Numbered from the stretch's first letter, positions 46,430-57,421 are shown. The stretch is DNA of 64,000 nucleotides from Ariolimax columbianus (GCA_036924085.1 JAVGWX010000007.1:35612953-35676952); one strand, 5' to 3'. Numbers and translations: made by a program. The notes: generated by a model from the letters alone, not told the origin.

Positions 46430-46720
46430 TCTTCGTCAAGGGGTGGTCATCCTTGAGTGGGTCCCAACTCAGGATCCAGTCGTTTCCGTTGCGTGCGCGT
46501 GTCGTCAAGTGTAATAGTAATCTGTCTTTTTTGGGGGTCGTGAATGTTGTATTTTTCTAGTGAATCTTGCCAGCGAGTTGGGGGCTGTCCCTGAGGTCTC
46601 TTTTTGTCACCAGGTACCACATGGTGGTTATGGTACTCCATCTTTCATCTTGTCTTTTGGATATATGACCAGCGCAGCTATGTTTCAAATGGTCTTCCTA
46701 GATTCTACCTCAGAAAAATC
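46430..46720 (-). mobile_element. LINE C-terminal fragment, antisense
   Basis: The minus strand reads KKRPQGQPPTRWQDSLEKYN, then RTQRKRLDPELGPTQG, the typical GRPPTRW end of an RTE-like ORF, followed by a stop. Confidence 0.65.
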
Positions 46721-47310
46721 CGTCGTAGAAACTTAACTTCCGCAGTCTCAATAATGGGTAATTCTTTAAATCCAAGAAAAAACCAAAGAAATCGTTTCCA
46801 AAATCCAAAATTTCAAACAAATTTTAAAATCAACATTATTTTTGTCTAACCATACATGACGGAAGTTGGAACTCTCTACAATCAAAAGAGCAGTATGTTC
46901 GGTAGCTTCTATGGCATTAACCCGATAGTTTATATACGATAAAATGGTGACCCTAGAGCTGGCCGCGTGCAACGCCAGTGGAACGGGTCCAAATGTCGTA
47001 ATCTCACACTGTTGGAATGGGAAAGGTTAAGGAACACAGAATAGTATAGTATAGTATAGTATAGTATAGCCAAGTATAGAAGAAGGTATCATTGTGTAAA
47101 AACTAATTATTTCACTGCAGGAGTGTGTGTGGGAAGAAGAACAACTATTGCTCTTTAGCGTGTCAAGATATTACTTTTCATAGTATCAGACAAAACTGAG
47201 CAGCTTCCTTGAGACACAACATCAACTTGATCTATGGACAAAGAGTAAGAACATTATGGAATGTTCTTAATATCTAACACAAATCACCAAAATCATAAAA
47301 GCATTCATCA
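46721..47310. other. nothing recognised except a tatag microsatellite
   Basis: A pentamer run (tagta)n lies at 47042-47070. The rest is AT-rich, unassigned. Confidence 0.5.
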
Positions 47311-47457
47311 CGGTGTGGGCTAGTGACACGGCTCCCAACCAGAAGGTGCTGGGTTCGATCCCCTTCACAGCACCGGCCATTACCCCGGGGAAGCAAACCT
47401 TTAAAAAATGCAGGAGGAAGCAGACCCTTACATAAAATTCATGCTGAAGTCGGATGG
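47311..47457 (+). mobile_element. tRNA-derived SINE family 1, copy d (3'-truncated)
   Basis: Starts cggtgtgggctagtgacac, B box gggttcgatcccc at 47351-47363, body to catgctgaagtcggatg. A tandem triplication begins exactly at its truncated end. Confidence 0.83.
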
Positions 47458-47650
47458 TACATAATTTATTTATTGTGACTAGAAACACTTATAATCTGTT
47501 GGCTCCTTGTTTCCAAACTTAATGTCCATGGTACATAATTTATTTATTGTGACTAGAAACACTTATAATCTGTTGGCTCCTTGTTTCCAAACTTAATGTA
47601 AATGGTACATAATTTATTTATTGTGACTAGAAACACTTATAATCTGTTGT
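47457..47650. repeat. tandem repeat, 73-74 bp x 2.6
   Basis: Units begin ggtacataatttatttattg and continue gttggctccttgtttccaaa. Starts at 47457, 47530 and 47604. It sits at the 3' end of a SINE. Confidence 0.92.
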
Positions 47651-48529
47651 TAATTTTGTGCTTGTGTGTTGCCAGTGTCTGGTAGGAAGAACAAAGAATA
47701 GTAACACTATAACCTGCCAGGCATGTTGCAATAGGTAACTAAGGAGAGTTGTGCATGGGGCCATTTTTTAGAAACAAAAAGCTACAAGAAAAAATAAAAT
47801 ATTGTTTCTACACCCTTTGGTAGAATAGAAGCATCAAAGCCAGGTATTAATTTGCTGATGTCTGAATATTAATGGTACAAGATATTATGGTCCTTTTCAA
47901 TGTAACATTAAGTAGGGATACCATAGACACAACCCAGGAATCTTTATTCTGTATTCCTTTTTGAAGTGTTTGGTGGGGATATGTTGGAAAGTGCAAAAGT
48001 AAATGTAACCATATACCCAAGACCTGCACTCATCGTGGTAAAGTGTGCCTGTCTGAAATCAGCATGATCAATCATGAAAATAGCTGCCAAATTGGACTTT
48101 TACCCACTTAAAACCATCTGTAAGGATAAAAAGAGCCATACACTTATCTGTGTGTGTGTGGTGCATGTGCACACATCTAATGACAATATTTTATGCCCAT
48201 AATTAGTAGAGTAAATAGTATGATCGGACTAGACATGAAATCCAGATTAAGCTTAATCCAAAAGACCTACAGAAACAAGGTACAGTGGTACATCGCTAAA
48301 GTTGCCATTAAACAGTACCAATTAGAGAATACCGCACTAGTTGACACATATGTAAATATATTCAAAGTTTTCTTTTCTGAAAGCATAGACCAGATAGATA
48401 TAAAATCTAATATCAATGAGATGGTTAAAGCAAAAGAATTCATGGTAATTTGCCAAATATGGATCACGATTTAACGAGCAGTACTTATCATCAGACTTCA
48501 GCATGGCATTTTTGGGTCCAGGGTTAGCC
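47651..48529. other. unassigned; contains a 93-codon open frame
   Basis: A + frame at 48193-48474 (starting MPIISRVNSMIGLDMK) has lysine/isoleucine-rich composition and no recognised motif. It may be chance or an old element. No splice or promoter evidence. Confidence 0.3.
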
Positions 48530-48860
48530 TTCCCTTTTTGACTCCTTCTTCTCAGCCAGTCTGCCCTGTTGCAGCCTGTTATTCAGAATCACCACATGAA
48601 GGTGGAGAAAAGTCTTGGCATCTCTGGGTCACTGGCCTTGATTTTAGCAGTCAGCTGTGGGTTGCTGACAACTACAGCTCATGCACTGCTTATCATCTTG
48701 ATCCCGAGCACCCAAGCAAACACCAGAACTGCAGGACTGCCCTACTTCTGCAGACCAAAGAGAGGCAGTCTGATCCAGGGGAGTGACCATGCTCAAAAAG
48801 CTGTAGGAGACTGGTGAAGACCTGAAACACAGTCTCCGTCATGAACCGCACCAGGCTAGA
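48530..48860 (+). repeat. dispersed repeat family D-like
   Basis: Shares cttcttctcagccag-type and agctcatgcactgct blocks with 55500-55735 and 56385-56430, and its 3' part with the antisense copy at 20450-20720. Confidence 0.45.
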
Positions 48861-48989
48861 AGTATAGCACCAGTTGATCGAAGAAGAATGCTTTGCATCC
48901 AATGGATACATTTTTTTTTAAAAATATATAAAACAAGAAAACACTTCTAACTAAATTGAAAAAGAAGAAAGGCACAATTTTGCATGAAT

Positions 48990-49707
48990 ATGAAGCTATT
49001 AGTAACATACCATGTCTCCGGGCAATTCACCGCCTTGACATTTGTGTTAAACAGCCTAGCTTATTCTCCTTGGAAAATGCTACCAGGTTCCATATTGTGC
49101 TAAGAGAGTTGAAAGCAGATTTGGTCTTGTTAATCCTGGCATTAACATCTTAGTGTGTTCCTCTGTCTTTATCAGTATTTTTACCAGATAGATGTCAGTG
49201 TCCACTTCTCCAATTATCTGACCATTAATCTTGATGAGATCTCATGTAAAATTGTGCATTTCTTCAATTATCTGACCTTTAATCTTAATGGGATCTCATG
49301 TCAAATTGTGCACTTCTCCACTTATCTGACCTTTAATCTTGATGGGGTCTAATGTAAAATTGTGCACTTCTTCAATTATTTGACCATTAATCTTGATGGT
49401 ATCTCAGGTAAAATTGTGTACTTCTTCAATTATGTTACAATTATTACTGATGGCGTCTCTCTGCTTGTTATTTATTCTCATTTCCTTTGTTTTGTTCACA
49501 CTAATCTGCAATCCCACCTTTGCTACTGCATATGTCAGTCTGTCTATCTGTCATTGTATGTCTTAATGCTTATGTGACAGCATATACACATATCATTTGT
49601 GAAATCAAGATCATCCAGCAGCTTCTCAAATGTCCACATCGTGTCGCAGATTTTCTGCCCTCTGTTGTTTGCTGCATCACCTAGTCCATGACCAAAAGAA
49701 AAGATTC
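48990..49707 (-). mobile_element. LINE RT/C-terminus, antisense, with internal tandem amplifications
   Basis: The minus strand, coming out of the 38-bp array, reads LLSPRIFSFGHGLGDAANN, then a KICDTMWTFEKLLDD-like stretch and DLDFTNDMCICCH (decayed LDFADD box). Next comes IKINGQIIEEVHNFT, amplified as 54-bp units, then VNARINKTKSAFNSLSTIWN. The order is that of a non-LTR RT and its C-terminus. Confidence 0.75.
49199..49440 (-). repeat. 54-bp tandem repeat x about 4.5 inside a LINE
   Basis: Minus-strand units encode INGQIIEEVHNFT-like residues; unit length 54 keeps the frame. Plus-strand consensus tcaattatctgacctttaat. Confidence 0.88.
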
Positions 49708-50998
49708 TTGGAGATAATAGCCATCCCTGTCTGACCCCAGTTTGTTGGAGATAATAGCCATCCCTGTCTTACTCCAGTTTGTTGGAGATAATAGCCATCC
49801 CTGTCTGACCCCAGGTTGTTGGAGATAATAGCCATCCATGTCTGACCCCAGTTTGTTGGAGATAATAGCCATCCCTGTCTGACCCCAGTTTGTTGGAGAT
49901 AATAGCCATCCCTGTCTGACCCCAGTGTGTTGGAGATAACAGCCATCCCTGTCTGACCCCAGTTTGTTGGAGATAATAGCCATCCCTGTCTGACCCCAGT
50001 TTGTTGGAGATAATAGCCATCCCTGTCTGACCCCAGTTTGTTGGAGATAATAGCCATCCCTGTCTGACCCCAGTTTGTTTGAGATAATAGCCATCCCTGT
50101 CTGACCCCAGTTTGTTGGAGATAATAGCCATCCCTGTCTGACCCCAGTTTGTTGGAGATAATAGCCATCCCTGTCTGACCCCAGTTTGTTGGAGATAATA
50201 GCCATCCCTGTCTGACCCCAGTTTGTTGGAGATAACAGCCATCCCTGTCTGACCCCAGTTTGTTGGAGATAACAGCCATCCCTGTCTGACCCCAGTTTGT
50301 TTGAGATAACAGCCATCCCTGTCTGACCCCAGTTTGTTGGAGAAAACAGCCATCCCTGTCTGACCCCAGTTTGTTGGAGATAACAGTCATCCCTGTCTGG
50401 CCCCAGTTTGTTGGAGATAATAGCCATCCCTGCCTGACCCCAGTTTGTTGGAGATAACAGCCATCCCTGTCTGACCCCAGTTTGTTGGAGATAATAGCCA
50501 TCCCTGTCTGACCCCAGTTTGTTGGAGATAATAGCCATCCCTGTCTGACCCCAGTTTGTTGGAGATAACAGCCATTCCTGTCTGACCCCAGTTTGTTGGA
50601 GATAATAGCCATCCCTGACCCCAGTTTGTTGGAGATAACAGCCATCCATGTCTGGCCCCAGTTTGTTGGAGATAATAGCCATCCCTGTCTGACCCCAGTT
50701 TGTTGGAGATAATAGCCATCCCTGTCTGACCCCAGTTTGTTGGAGATAATAGCCATCCCTGTCTGTCCCCAGTTTGTTTGAGATAATAGCCATCCCTGTC
50801 TGACCCCAGTTTGTTGGAGATAATAGCCATCCCTGTCTGATCCCAGTTTGTTGGAGATAACAGCCATCCCTGTCTGACCCCAGTTTGTTGGAGATAACAG
50901 CCATCCCTGTCTGACCCCAGTTTGTTGGAGATAATAGCCATCCCTGTCTAACCCCAGTTTGTTGGAGATAACAGCCATCCCTGTCTGACCCCAGTTTG
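49708..50998 (-). repeat. 38-bp minisatellite x about 34 derived from an RT motif
   Basis: Plus-strand unit cagtttgttggagataatag plus ccatccctgtctgacccc. The minus strand reads QTGVRQGWLLSPT, the conserved QG motif of LINE reverse transcriptases, and the left flank continues the LINE. Variants aatag and aacag alternate; one unit near 50612 is shortened. No stop occurs in any minus frame, so frames of about 450-517 codons arise as artefacts. Confidence 0.93.
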
Positions 50999-51000
50999 AG

Positions 51001-51768
51001 TTTAATATAGATAAATGTACAGTCATCCACATGGGTAGATTGAATATGGAACGTAATTACAGAATAGCCGAGAACAATATTAGAATGATCGAAAAAGAAA
51101 GGGACCATAGGGGTTATAAAAGAGCATACAGGAAAAATGAATGAGCAAGTCCTGGTAGCAGTGAATAAGGCTAATGAAATGTTAGGTATGATAAAAAGAA
51201 ATATTAAACATAGGAGTAAGGAGGTGATAGACAAACTGTATAAAGCATTAGTTAGACCTAGATTGGAGTACTGTGTACAGGTGTGGAGTCCTTATCGTAG
51301 AAGAGATATAAACATGCTGGAAAGGATACAAAGAAGAGCGACGAAACTGATAGTGGGATTCCAGAATTACAGTTTCGAGGAAAGACTAAGAAAAACCGGC
51401 CTACATTGTCAAGAAAAGAGAAGAATTCGAGGTGACTTAATACAGGTTTATAAGATAATCACAGCAAAGGTTAAATTAGACTATAACAAGTTTTTCAAAA
51501 TACAACCACCAACGAGAACAAGAGGGCATAGCTACAAATTATCTAAAGAAATGTCCAGATTAGATATTAGGAGATAGCCTTTTAGTCAGAGAGTGGTAAA
51601 TGCTTGGAATGCATTGCTCCAGGAGGTAGTGTAGGCAGAGGCAGTAAATGCATTTAAGAATAGATTGGATGTGCATAGCTTTTAAAGCAGGGTAATGCAT
51701 ATGTCACTAGTTGTCTACAGACTGATGAGTCTTCTAAACCAGTATAAAAACATTAAGTTAAGTTAAGA
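51001..51768 (+). mobile_element. CR1/jockey-like LINE C-terminal fragment, copy 2
   Basis: Starts FNIDKCTVIHMGRLNMER and continues KANEMLGMIKRNIKHRSKE, ALVRPRLEYCVQVWSPYRRR, MLERIQRRATKLIVGFQNY and LSKEMSRLDIRR. It ends with ttctaaaccagtataaaaac and attaagttaag. Clearly the same family as 8990-9735 but better preserved. It begins right at the edge of the 38-bp array. Confidence 0.87.
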
Positions 51769-51794
51769 ATTATAAATGTGTCTCATAATCTGCC

Positions 51795-52075
51795 TTTATG
51801 GATTATTCTGTGTGGTCACTTCTTAGAAGTCTAGTAAAATTCGACAAACATAGATTTAAGTTGTTTGGTGACATGGCAAGGATGTCTCCAAACTTAACCA
51901 TCGCTCATGCCTATAGCACCATACCGCATGCAGGTTTTCAAATGAAGAGAAAGTTGAAGAAAATGATGGATTTCATTTGTTAGAGAACACAGAGACCAAG
52001 ATTGAGCATATCAACCATCAGACAAATCGTAAACGAAAGAAGATTGCATCGCTACACCTTGTCTCGTGACATATG
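51795..52075 (+). mobile_element. LINE C-terminal fragment
   Basis: Reads HRFKLFGDMARMSPNLTIAH and YSTIPHAGFQMKRKLKK, then TIRQIVNERRLHRYTLSR-like residues. This resembles the WFGHVxRM to W-RTL end of RTE/CR1-type ORFs. Confidence 0.6.
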
Positions 52076-52864
52076 TGAGTAGACAAAATGAGACTGCAGA
52101 ATGGAAAACGTGAATATCGGGAGTATTTGAAAGTCTGCATTTCGCGGGAAATCTTGCGGAAATTAAGAGCAGTAGCATGTGTTCAGCTGTATTGCAAACA
52201 CAGGGCGGGTAGGCAAACAAAGGGCAGCTACCGTGAAAATGTGTGACTTCTTTCATTCTAGCAGTAGTGCATTCCGCCCACGCTCACACCACGCCTATGT
52301 TTTGATAAAATGATTTCTCTTCCATGAGGTATTGTAGTTGTACCTTTAACAGGTACACGTAGTGATATGCTAAATGTATGCATAATAGATAAAACACCCG
52401 GATGTCACAGTCTCCTCGGATTTCTTCTTGTCCTGTGTCGTGTACATGTACACGAAATGAAAGGGACAGAAATAGAAGCTCTACACATTTTACAGGCCAT
52501 AGTACTGTGCACAACATTGTCGACGGAAGCACCTTGGTTATGTATAGTGGGTCAGTCGGGTTCTTTGTGATCTGCAATATCTGGATAACAGAACAGATCG
52601 ATTCGTTTGTGTAGTGTCACGTGGTACATTGTCTTTAGTTATTCTAGTTACGGTTCTTGTTGTGACGGACACAAGTTAGCCCATTGAGCGTGTTAGTTAC
52701 GGTGAATAAGTAATGTAATGGTTATATATGCTGGAAATGTCTCGAGTCATATCCTTGACAAAGTTGTGTTCAATGATGCGCGTTAAGTAGATTTTACTTG
52801 CCGTAAATGTGCGAATGATTTGAATGTCCTTGTTGTTGTTGAATGACCACAGTGAGTATTTTAG
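52076..52864. other. nothing recognised
   Basis: Mixed composition, no repeats or motifs that I can name. Short overlapping frames on both strands at 52284-52614 look like chance. Confidence 0.45.
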
Positions 52865-53680
52865 TCTTTGTACGCCCTGACAATGGCGCATTGCAGTAGC
52901 TTATCTAAAATCCCTAGCGCGCTGATGAAGGTGGACCTGGGTCCTCTAGGCAGGTGTGATATGCTTGGCTTCATCTGCTTGTCGCTCACTGCTACAGTGA
53001 TCGTGTCGATCCCCCACCTCGTTAGTCAGATTATCATGAAACAGTGTTTCTAGTGAGTACTGAGTACAAGGGAGGTTGGGATCTTGGTCAATATATTTCG
53101 ACTGACCGTGACTAACATTTTCGGACCAGTATGTTTTGTCTGATCCTGACTAACATTGTCGGACCAGTTTGTTTGCCTGATCCTGACTAACATTGACTGA
53201 TCAGTATGTTTTGCCTGATCCTGACTAACATTGTCGGATCAGTATATTTTGCCTGATCCTGACTAACATTGTCGGACCAGTTTGTTTTGCCTGATCCTGA
53301 CTAACATTGACTGATCAGTATGTTTTGCCTGATCCTGACTAACATTGTCGGATCAGCATTTTTGTTTTGTTTTGCGTTCGCCTTATTTATCTATTCCCCA
53401 AGGCGGTGTGCGTTGCACTGTGGTTTTTATTTTGCGCCTCAGGCCCAGTGCATCCGACTTCAGCATGCATTTTATGTAAGGGTCTGCTTCCTCCTGCATT
53501 TTCTAAGGGTTTGCTTCCCCGGGGTAACGATCGGTGCTGTGACGGGGATCGAACCCAGCACCTTTGGTTGTGAGCCGTGCCACTTAACCACTAGCCCACG
53601 CCGTCCCCGCCGGATCAGTATGTTTTGCCTGATCCTGACTTTAGTCTCCTCTCCCCTTGAAATGTGGTAGATAATTGATT
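52865..53680 (+). repeat. dispersed repeat family C, copy 3, with tandem array and SINE insertion
   Basis: Starts tacgccctgacaatggcg, passes gcgctgatgaaggtggacc and gatcgtgtcgatccccc, then a tandem array (53085-53350) of about 37-bp units gatcagtatgttttgcctg plus atcctgactaacattgtcg. It is interrupted by a SINE and resumes at 53610 to end gactttagtctcctctcccc. Confidence 0.8.
53360..53608 (-). mobile_element. tRNA-derived SINE family 1, copy e (best preserved)
   Basis: The reverse complement starts ggggacggcgtgggctagtg (A-box region), B box ggttcgatccc at 53546-53556, the full body through cactgggcctgaggcgc and ataaaaaccacagtgcaacg, ending gcgaacgcaaaacaaaac. It is inserted inside family C copy 3. 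Confidence 0.9.
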
Positions 53681-53689
53681 TACTTTCAT

Positions 53690-54269
53690 CTCGCGCGTTT
53701 CTGCTGCCAAACATCTGCAATATGTCTAAGAGTAAACTATTAAAACGGGCTTTAATTGTGTCGTCTTCTTAAAATGGACAATCAAATGTAATACAAATAA
53801 GTACTTATTCTGAGTGCTTTAGATGTCAGTGCGATGGTTTCATCACATTCTCTACGAATTGTTCCGGTAATCAGATCCGAGTTGCACTCGATGTGACATT
53901 TTGAACTGTTGTGTAACCACATCCATGCTTGCATCTTAACTTTGAACGGTTATCTTTCTGTGTCTGTGAGTACAAGTCGAGCCAGTTTCTCCTCAACAAC
54001 TTGGTAACACAATCAAAGTACAACAAAGTTAACAATTGACACCATACTAGAAGTTTTACAGTGATTATTGCATGATGATTACACTCACAAGGATGGACAT
54101 TTATTGACTCAAGTCTTGCATCCCTACAATGAGTCGCCGATCGGTCAGCTAATCTCATTGAAGCTGCACATTTCTCTTGTTATTTCTTGTCTTGTTTTCG
54201 GCTCATTAACTGGCTCGGGCTAACATTGTAGCTGACCCAGCTATAAGAAAGCCTGCGCTAGAGACATCT
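53690..54269. other. nothing recognised
   Basis: No repeats or coding motifs that I can name. Confidence 0.45.
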
Positions 54270-54610
54270 GGACTCTTGCTGTGTTCTGCCATATGTACCT
54301 GGGGAACTGAGACGCTAGTCCGGTCAGGCACAACCTACTGGCCAGGACGTCGCGTCAGGGTCAGGCACAATACACTGACCAAGACCACAATCTCTCTTCC
54401 ATGTAATGTTCCTTGCAAACAGGCTGTTTTCAAGGCAGCCTGGCTGACGAGATGTGGATCGATGTGTTCCCCGTAGTAGTGAGTGCCATGCAGATGAAGT
54501 CAAGCATAGCCCAACCGCCTGGAGGACAGGTGGTGACCTTCATCAGCATGCTCGGGATGTGAGGAAAGCTACTACAACCCGCCACTTAACGTTCTTTTCA
54601 TGGCTTACAA
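54270..54610 (-). repeat. dispersed repeat family C, copy 4, antisense
   Basis: The reverse complement reads gaaaagaacgttaagtggcg, gtagtagctttcctcacatc, gcatgctgatgaaggtcacc and cgatccacatctcgtcagcc, ending in the cagtgtattgtgcctgaccc array. Confidence 0.75.
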
Positions 54611-54814
54611 AACGGTAAACTTACACATTGTGGGAAATACACAAGAACCATAGGCACTTTTGTTACATATAATATCTCAGGGGTACAGTATTTCAAATTA
54701 TCAACTGTCGTAGTATTCACTGATATGAATCTAGGAATTATACGTCGGGGTTTTTATTTTTTTTCCCATGGAGGATCTTTTGTTTTTTGTTGCTGTTTGT
54801 TTTGAGAATAGTTG

Positions 54815-55070
54815 CCCATCGCAAACAAAGATGGCGGCATCGTCAGACGTGTATTCAGATGCGACCACATAGGACTACAGTCCGATGCGAGCGCAACAGA
54901 CCGTACCACACTTGGGGCACACGTTGACAGCATCAGAAATTGGGCTTGCATTCTGTACTTTCGTGCAGCTCGCTTTTTCTGCTCCGTAGCCACGGTTTCT
55001 CACCTCGCCGATGCGAACCTTTTTGTGATCACAAGTTGGGCTGCAGTCACATCCGTGGGGCCTTGATTTC
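54815..55070 (-). mobile_element. LINE 3' end with zinc finger, antisense
   Basis: The minus strand reads VNVCPKCGTVCCARIGL, then a stop and decayed finger remainder, and ends tttgcgatgggcaact, like the LINE/SINE ends at 4142 and 39391. Confidence 0.7.
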
Positions 55071-55214
55071 CAGTTCAAGCTTGTCACCTGCTTCACTACG
55101 GCTATGGCAGCATTTATAGACGTGATTTGTTACAAGTTGTTTTACAAAGTTAGTTTCTTAACACAAAACAGGACCAGCATTAGTCGTATCTGACGGAATG
55201 CTTGGTAGGGGGAT

Positions 55215-55494
55215 GTCATTAGTAGGCTAAGGAATTTTCTTCTCCGGGGTTCGTCCTGAACAAGGACGCTGTCATTAGTAGGCTAAGGAATTTTCTTCTC
55301 CGGGGTTCGCCCTGAACAAGGACGCTGTCATTAGTAGGCTAAGGAATTTTCTTCTCCGGGGTTCGCCCTGAACAAGGACGATGTCATTAGTAGGCTAAGG
55401 AATTTTCTTCTCCGGGGTTCGCCCTGAACAAGGACGATGTCATTAGTAGGCTAAGGAATTTTCTTCTCCGGGGTTCGCCCTTAACAAGGACGCT
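55215..55494. repeat. minisatellite, 56 bp x 5
   Basis: Unit starts at 55215, 55271, 55327, 55383 and 55439: gtcattagtaggctaaggaa then ttttcttctccggggttcgc and cctgaacaaggacg. Very uniform, so recent. Confidence 0.95.
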
Positions 55495-55735
55495 GTGATG
55501 TTGTGTCATAGTTTACAGCGAGGCTGAAATATCCCGATACATCCGGTCTCAGCGTGAAAGTGTTGGTGCAGGGCTTGCCTTCCTTCTTCGATCCTTATTT
55601 TTCTTAGCCAGGCTGCATGGTTGAAGTCGTAGTCAGTGACAGGGTCGCCACTTAGAAGTGGAATAGTGTCATTGTCAGCTCTGGTTCGCTGACACTGATG
55701 TATGCTGCCAGTCATGAGTCGTGACTCTTATCAAC
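55490..55735 (+). repeat. dispersed repeat family D, copy
   Basis: Contains gttgtgtcatagtttacagc and gaggctgaaatatcc, then cttccttcttcgatcc and ttcttagccaggctgc. Confidence 0.6.
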
Positions 55736-56224
55736 TCATCAATTCACTCCTACGTCTTTTACCCCATGCTAAGGAATCAAACTAGGTTTAGCTTCTGTTT
55801 TGCTGCTAATAATCGACATCGCTGCACTCTGGGCATACCCATACATGTTCCATCTCTCTCAGTAAATAGCGGAGAGTGTGAATACTGATGGTGCCTGCAG
55901 CTTGTTGGTTGTGCACACTTCTGCTTCGTACTCTCTTGCGCTCCAGTCCGCTCGAACTCCGTTCGATATCAAAGTTCTGCCGTCTGTGAATTGCTGATTC
56001 ATCTACTACGGTGTCCTCATCTGTCACTCCAATCCATATCTAGCGTACACGTAATGGGTGCCTGTGAAACCAGGATGGCAACTCTCTCGTTCACTGTCAT
56101 TCCACAATGGGAGGGTAGCCAATGAAGAGCAACTGTTAAGGTTCTTTGATTCATTTTTTAGCTCTGATATTCTTCATCTTCTTCTTCTTCTTCTTCTTTT
56201 TTTCCCTCTGCTTTTGTTTTGAAA
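55736..56224. other. nothing recognised
   Basis: Includes a ttc triplet run at 56171-56196. No coding motif. Confidence 0.45.
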
Positions 56225-56430
56225 AGTACGTTGCCCTGTAGTTTACAGCGAGGTTGCGATAGCTGCGCTTTTCGGCCCGAAATAGGATTTTGGCAAGCTC
56301 TTGTTTGCTGACCCTGATGCAAGCAGCCAGCTATGAGTCACCGACCGTCATGCAAACAGCCAGCTATGAGTTGCTGGCTGCTGACAGCTCATGCACTGCT
56401 CCATCTTGGCCCCGAGCTCTGATCTTATTT
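56225..56430 (+). repeat. dispersed repeat family D, copy
   Basis: Contains tagtttacagcgaggttgcg, cttttcggcccgaaatagg, cttgtttgctgaccctgatg and agctcatgcactgctccatc. Confidence 0.6.
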
Positions 56431-56640
56431 CCTACATCATTTATTCATCTCTGGTGTTTTGTATTGCTTGTAGCAGTAATCTACAATCCGTAAAGAACAC
56501 AATCTGAGTTGCTGGGTGTTCGTCTGACCTGGGGAACATTCGTATTGCCTGTAGGAGCGTCATAGACTCTGCCCTAAAACTGGAACAGATCTTCCCAGTA
56601 GCAAACAATATTTTGGATTATTTTCCCATTATTGTATCTT

Positions 56641-56706
56641 AACTTAATTAAAAACTTAGCGTCTTTATACTGGTTTAGAAGACTTTGCAGAGTCTGTATA
56701 CAACAT
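56641..56706 (-). repeat. solo LINE/SINE 3' tail, antisense
   Basis: The reverse complement reads tgtatacagactctgcaaag, then tcttctaaaccagtataaag and acgctaagt. Confidence 0.65.
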
Positions 56707-57224
56707 GTTTCTTGAAGAGTAGTTTAACCTTGATATAACTTGTTACGCTTTGACACAGCCAATCATACTATGTGTGTCTCGCCATTAGCAGAAACCACAT
56801 TTTTCTAACTTCTCACACCAAGCTTCTCTATCAAACATTGGTCAGCTCCACGGAGAGCATAGGTCCTCAACCAATGAAAGCTAAAGTTAACAAATGTTGA
56901 TCTGCACGTTTCTTTTTAAATTTGTGTGGCTTAAAGTTTCTACGGAAGGAAATAGTTAGTCCAAGCCTCCTTAGACGCCTCTTGCGACTTGTCTGTCAGG
57001 TAACGGTGGTGCTTGTCTTTGCTCTCCTTTCAGGCTCTGCTAACGGACAGACACAACCTGACTGAACAAAGAAGGCCCACTCTCGTTCCCATAGTTACCC
57101 AGTATCGTCACTGGAACACGAAGCTTTGTCTGCAAATTATTTATTTGTCAACGTAGTTCTGTGCATGCATATATGGACCCTCATAGCAGTAGTGCAATGT
57201 GAGACTTTAGTAGGTTAACAGTAG

Positions 57225-57305
57225 TTGTGGTCACAGTGTCGATCCATACTTCATTGACCAGTCTGCTGTAACACAGCCTGTTTTCAAGAGCACGACGTCT
57301 GCAAC
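57225..57305 (+). repeat. dispersed repeat family C, short copy 5
   Basis: Only the central block remains: gtggtcacagtgtcgatcc, cattgaccagtctgctg and acagcctgttttcaagagc. Confidence 0.5.
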
Positions 57306-57381
57306 AGTTTTTGTTGTTGTTCAGTACAATTCACCTGTCCGTGACGCAAGCTTTGGCTCCCACTGCACGCCTTTACACGGG

Positions 57382-57421
57382 GTGGGGGGGGGGGGGGGGG
57401 TGTGTGTGTGTGTGTGTGTGT
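57382..57421. repeat. poly-G run followed by a (TG)n microsatellite
   Basis: About 18 G then about ten TG. Likely polymorphic. Confidence 0.9.

Noticed and set aside
48193..48474. 93-codon open frame as a gene
   Set aside because: No recognisable motif, no promoter or splice evidence, AT-rich composition; listed only as unassigned.
49677..51234. 451- and 517-codon antisense frames
   Set aside because: Both are read-through of the 38-bp array, which has no stop in any minus frame. The N-terminal part of the longer one is antisense LINE sequence.
53546..53608. tRNA gene
   Set aside because: A and B boxes are present but no cloverleaf can be drawn. It is the head of a SINE with four other copies here.
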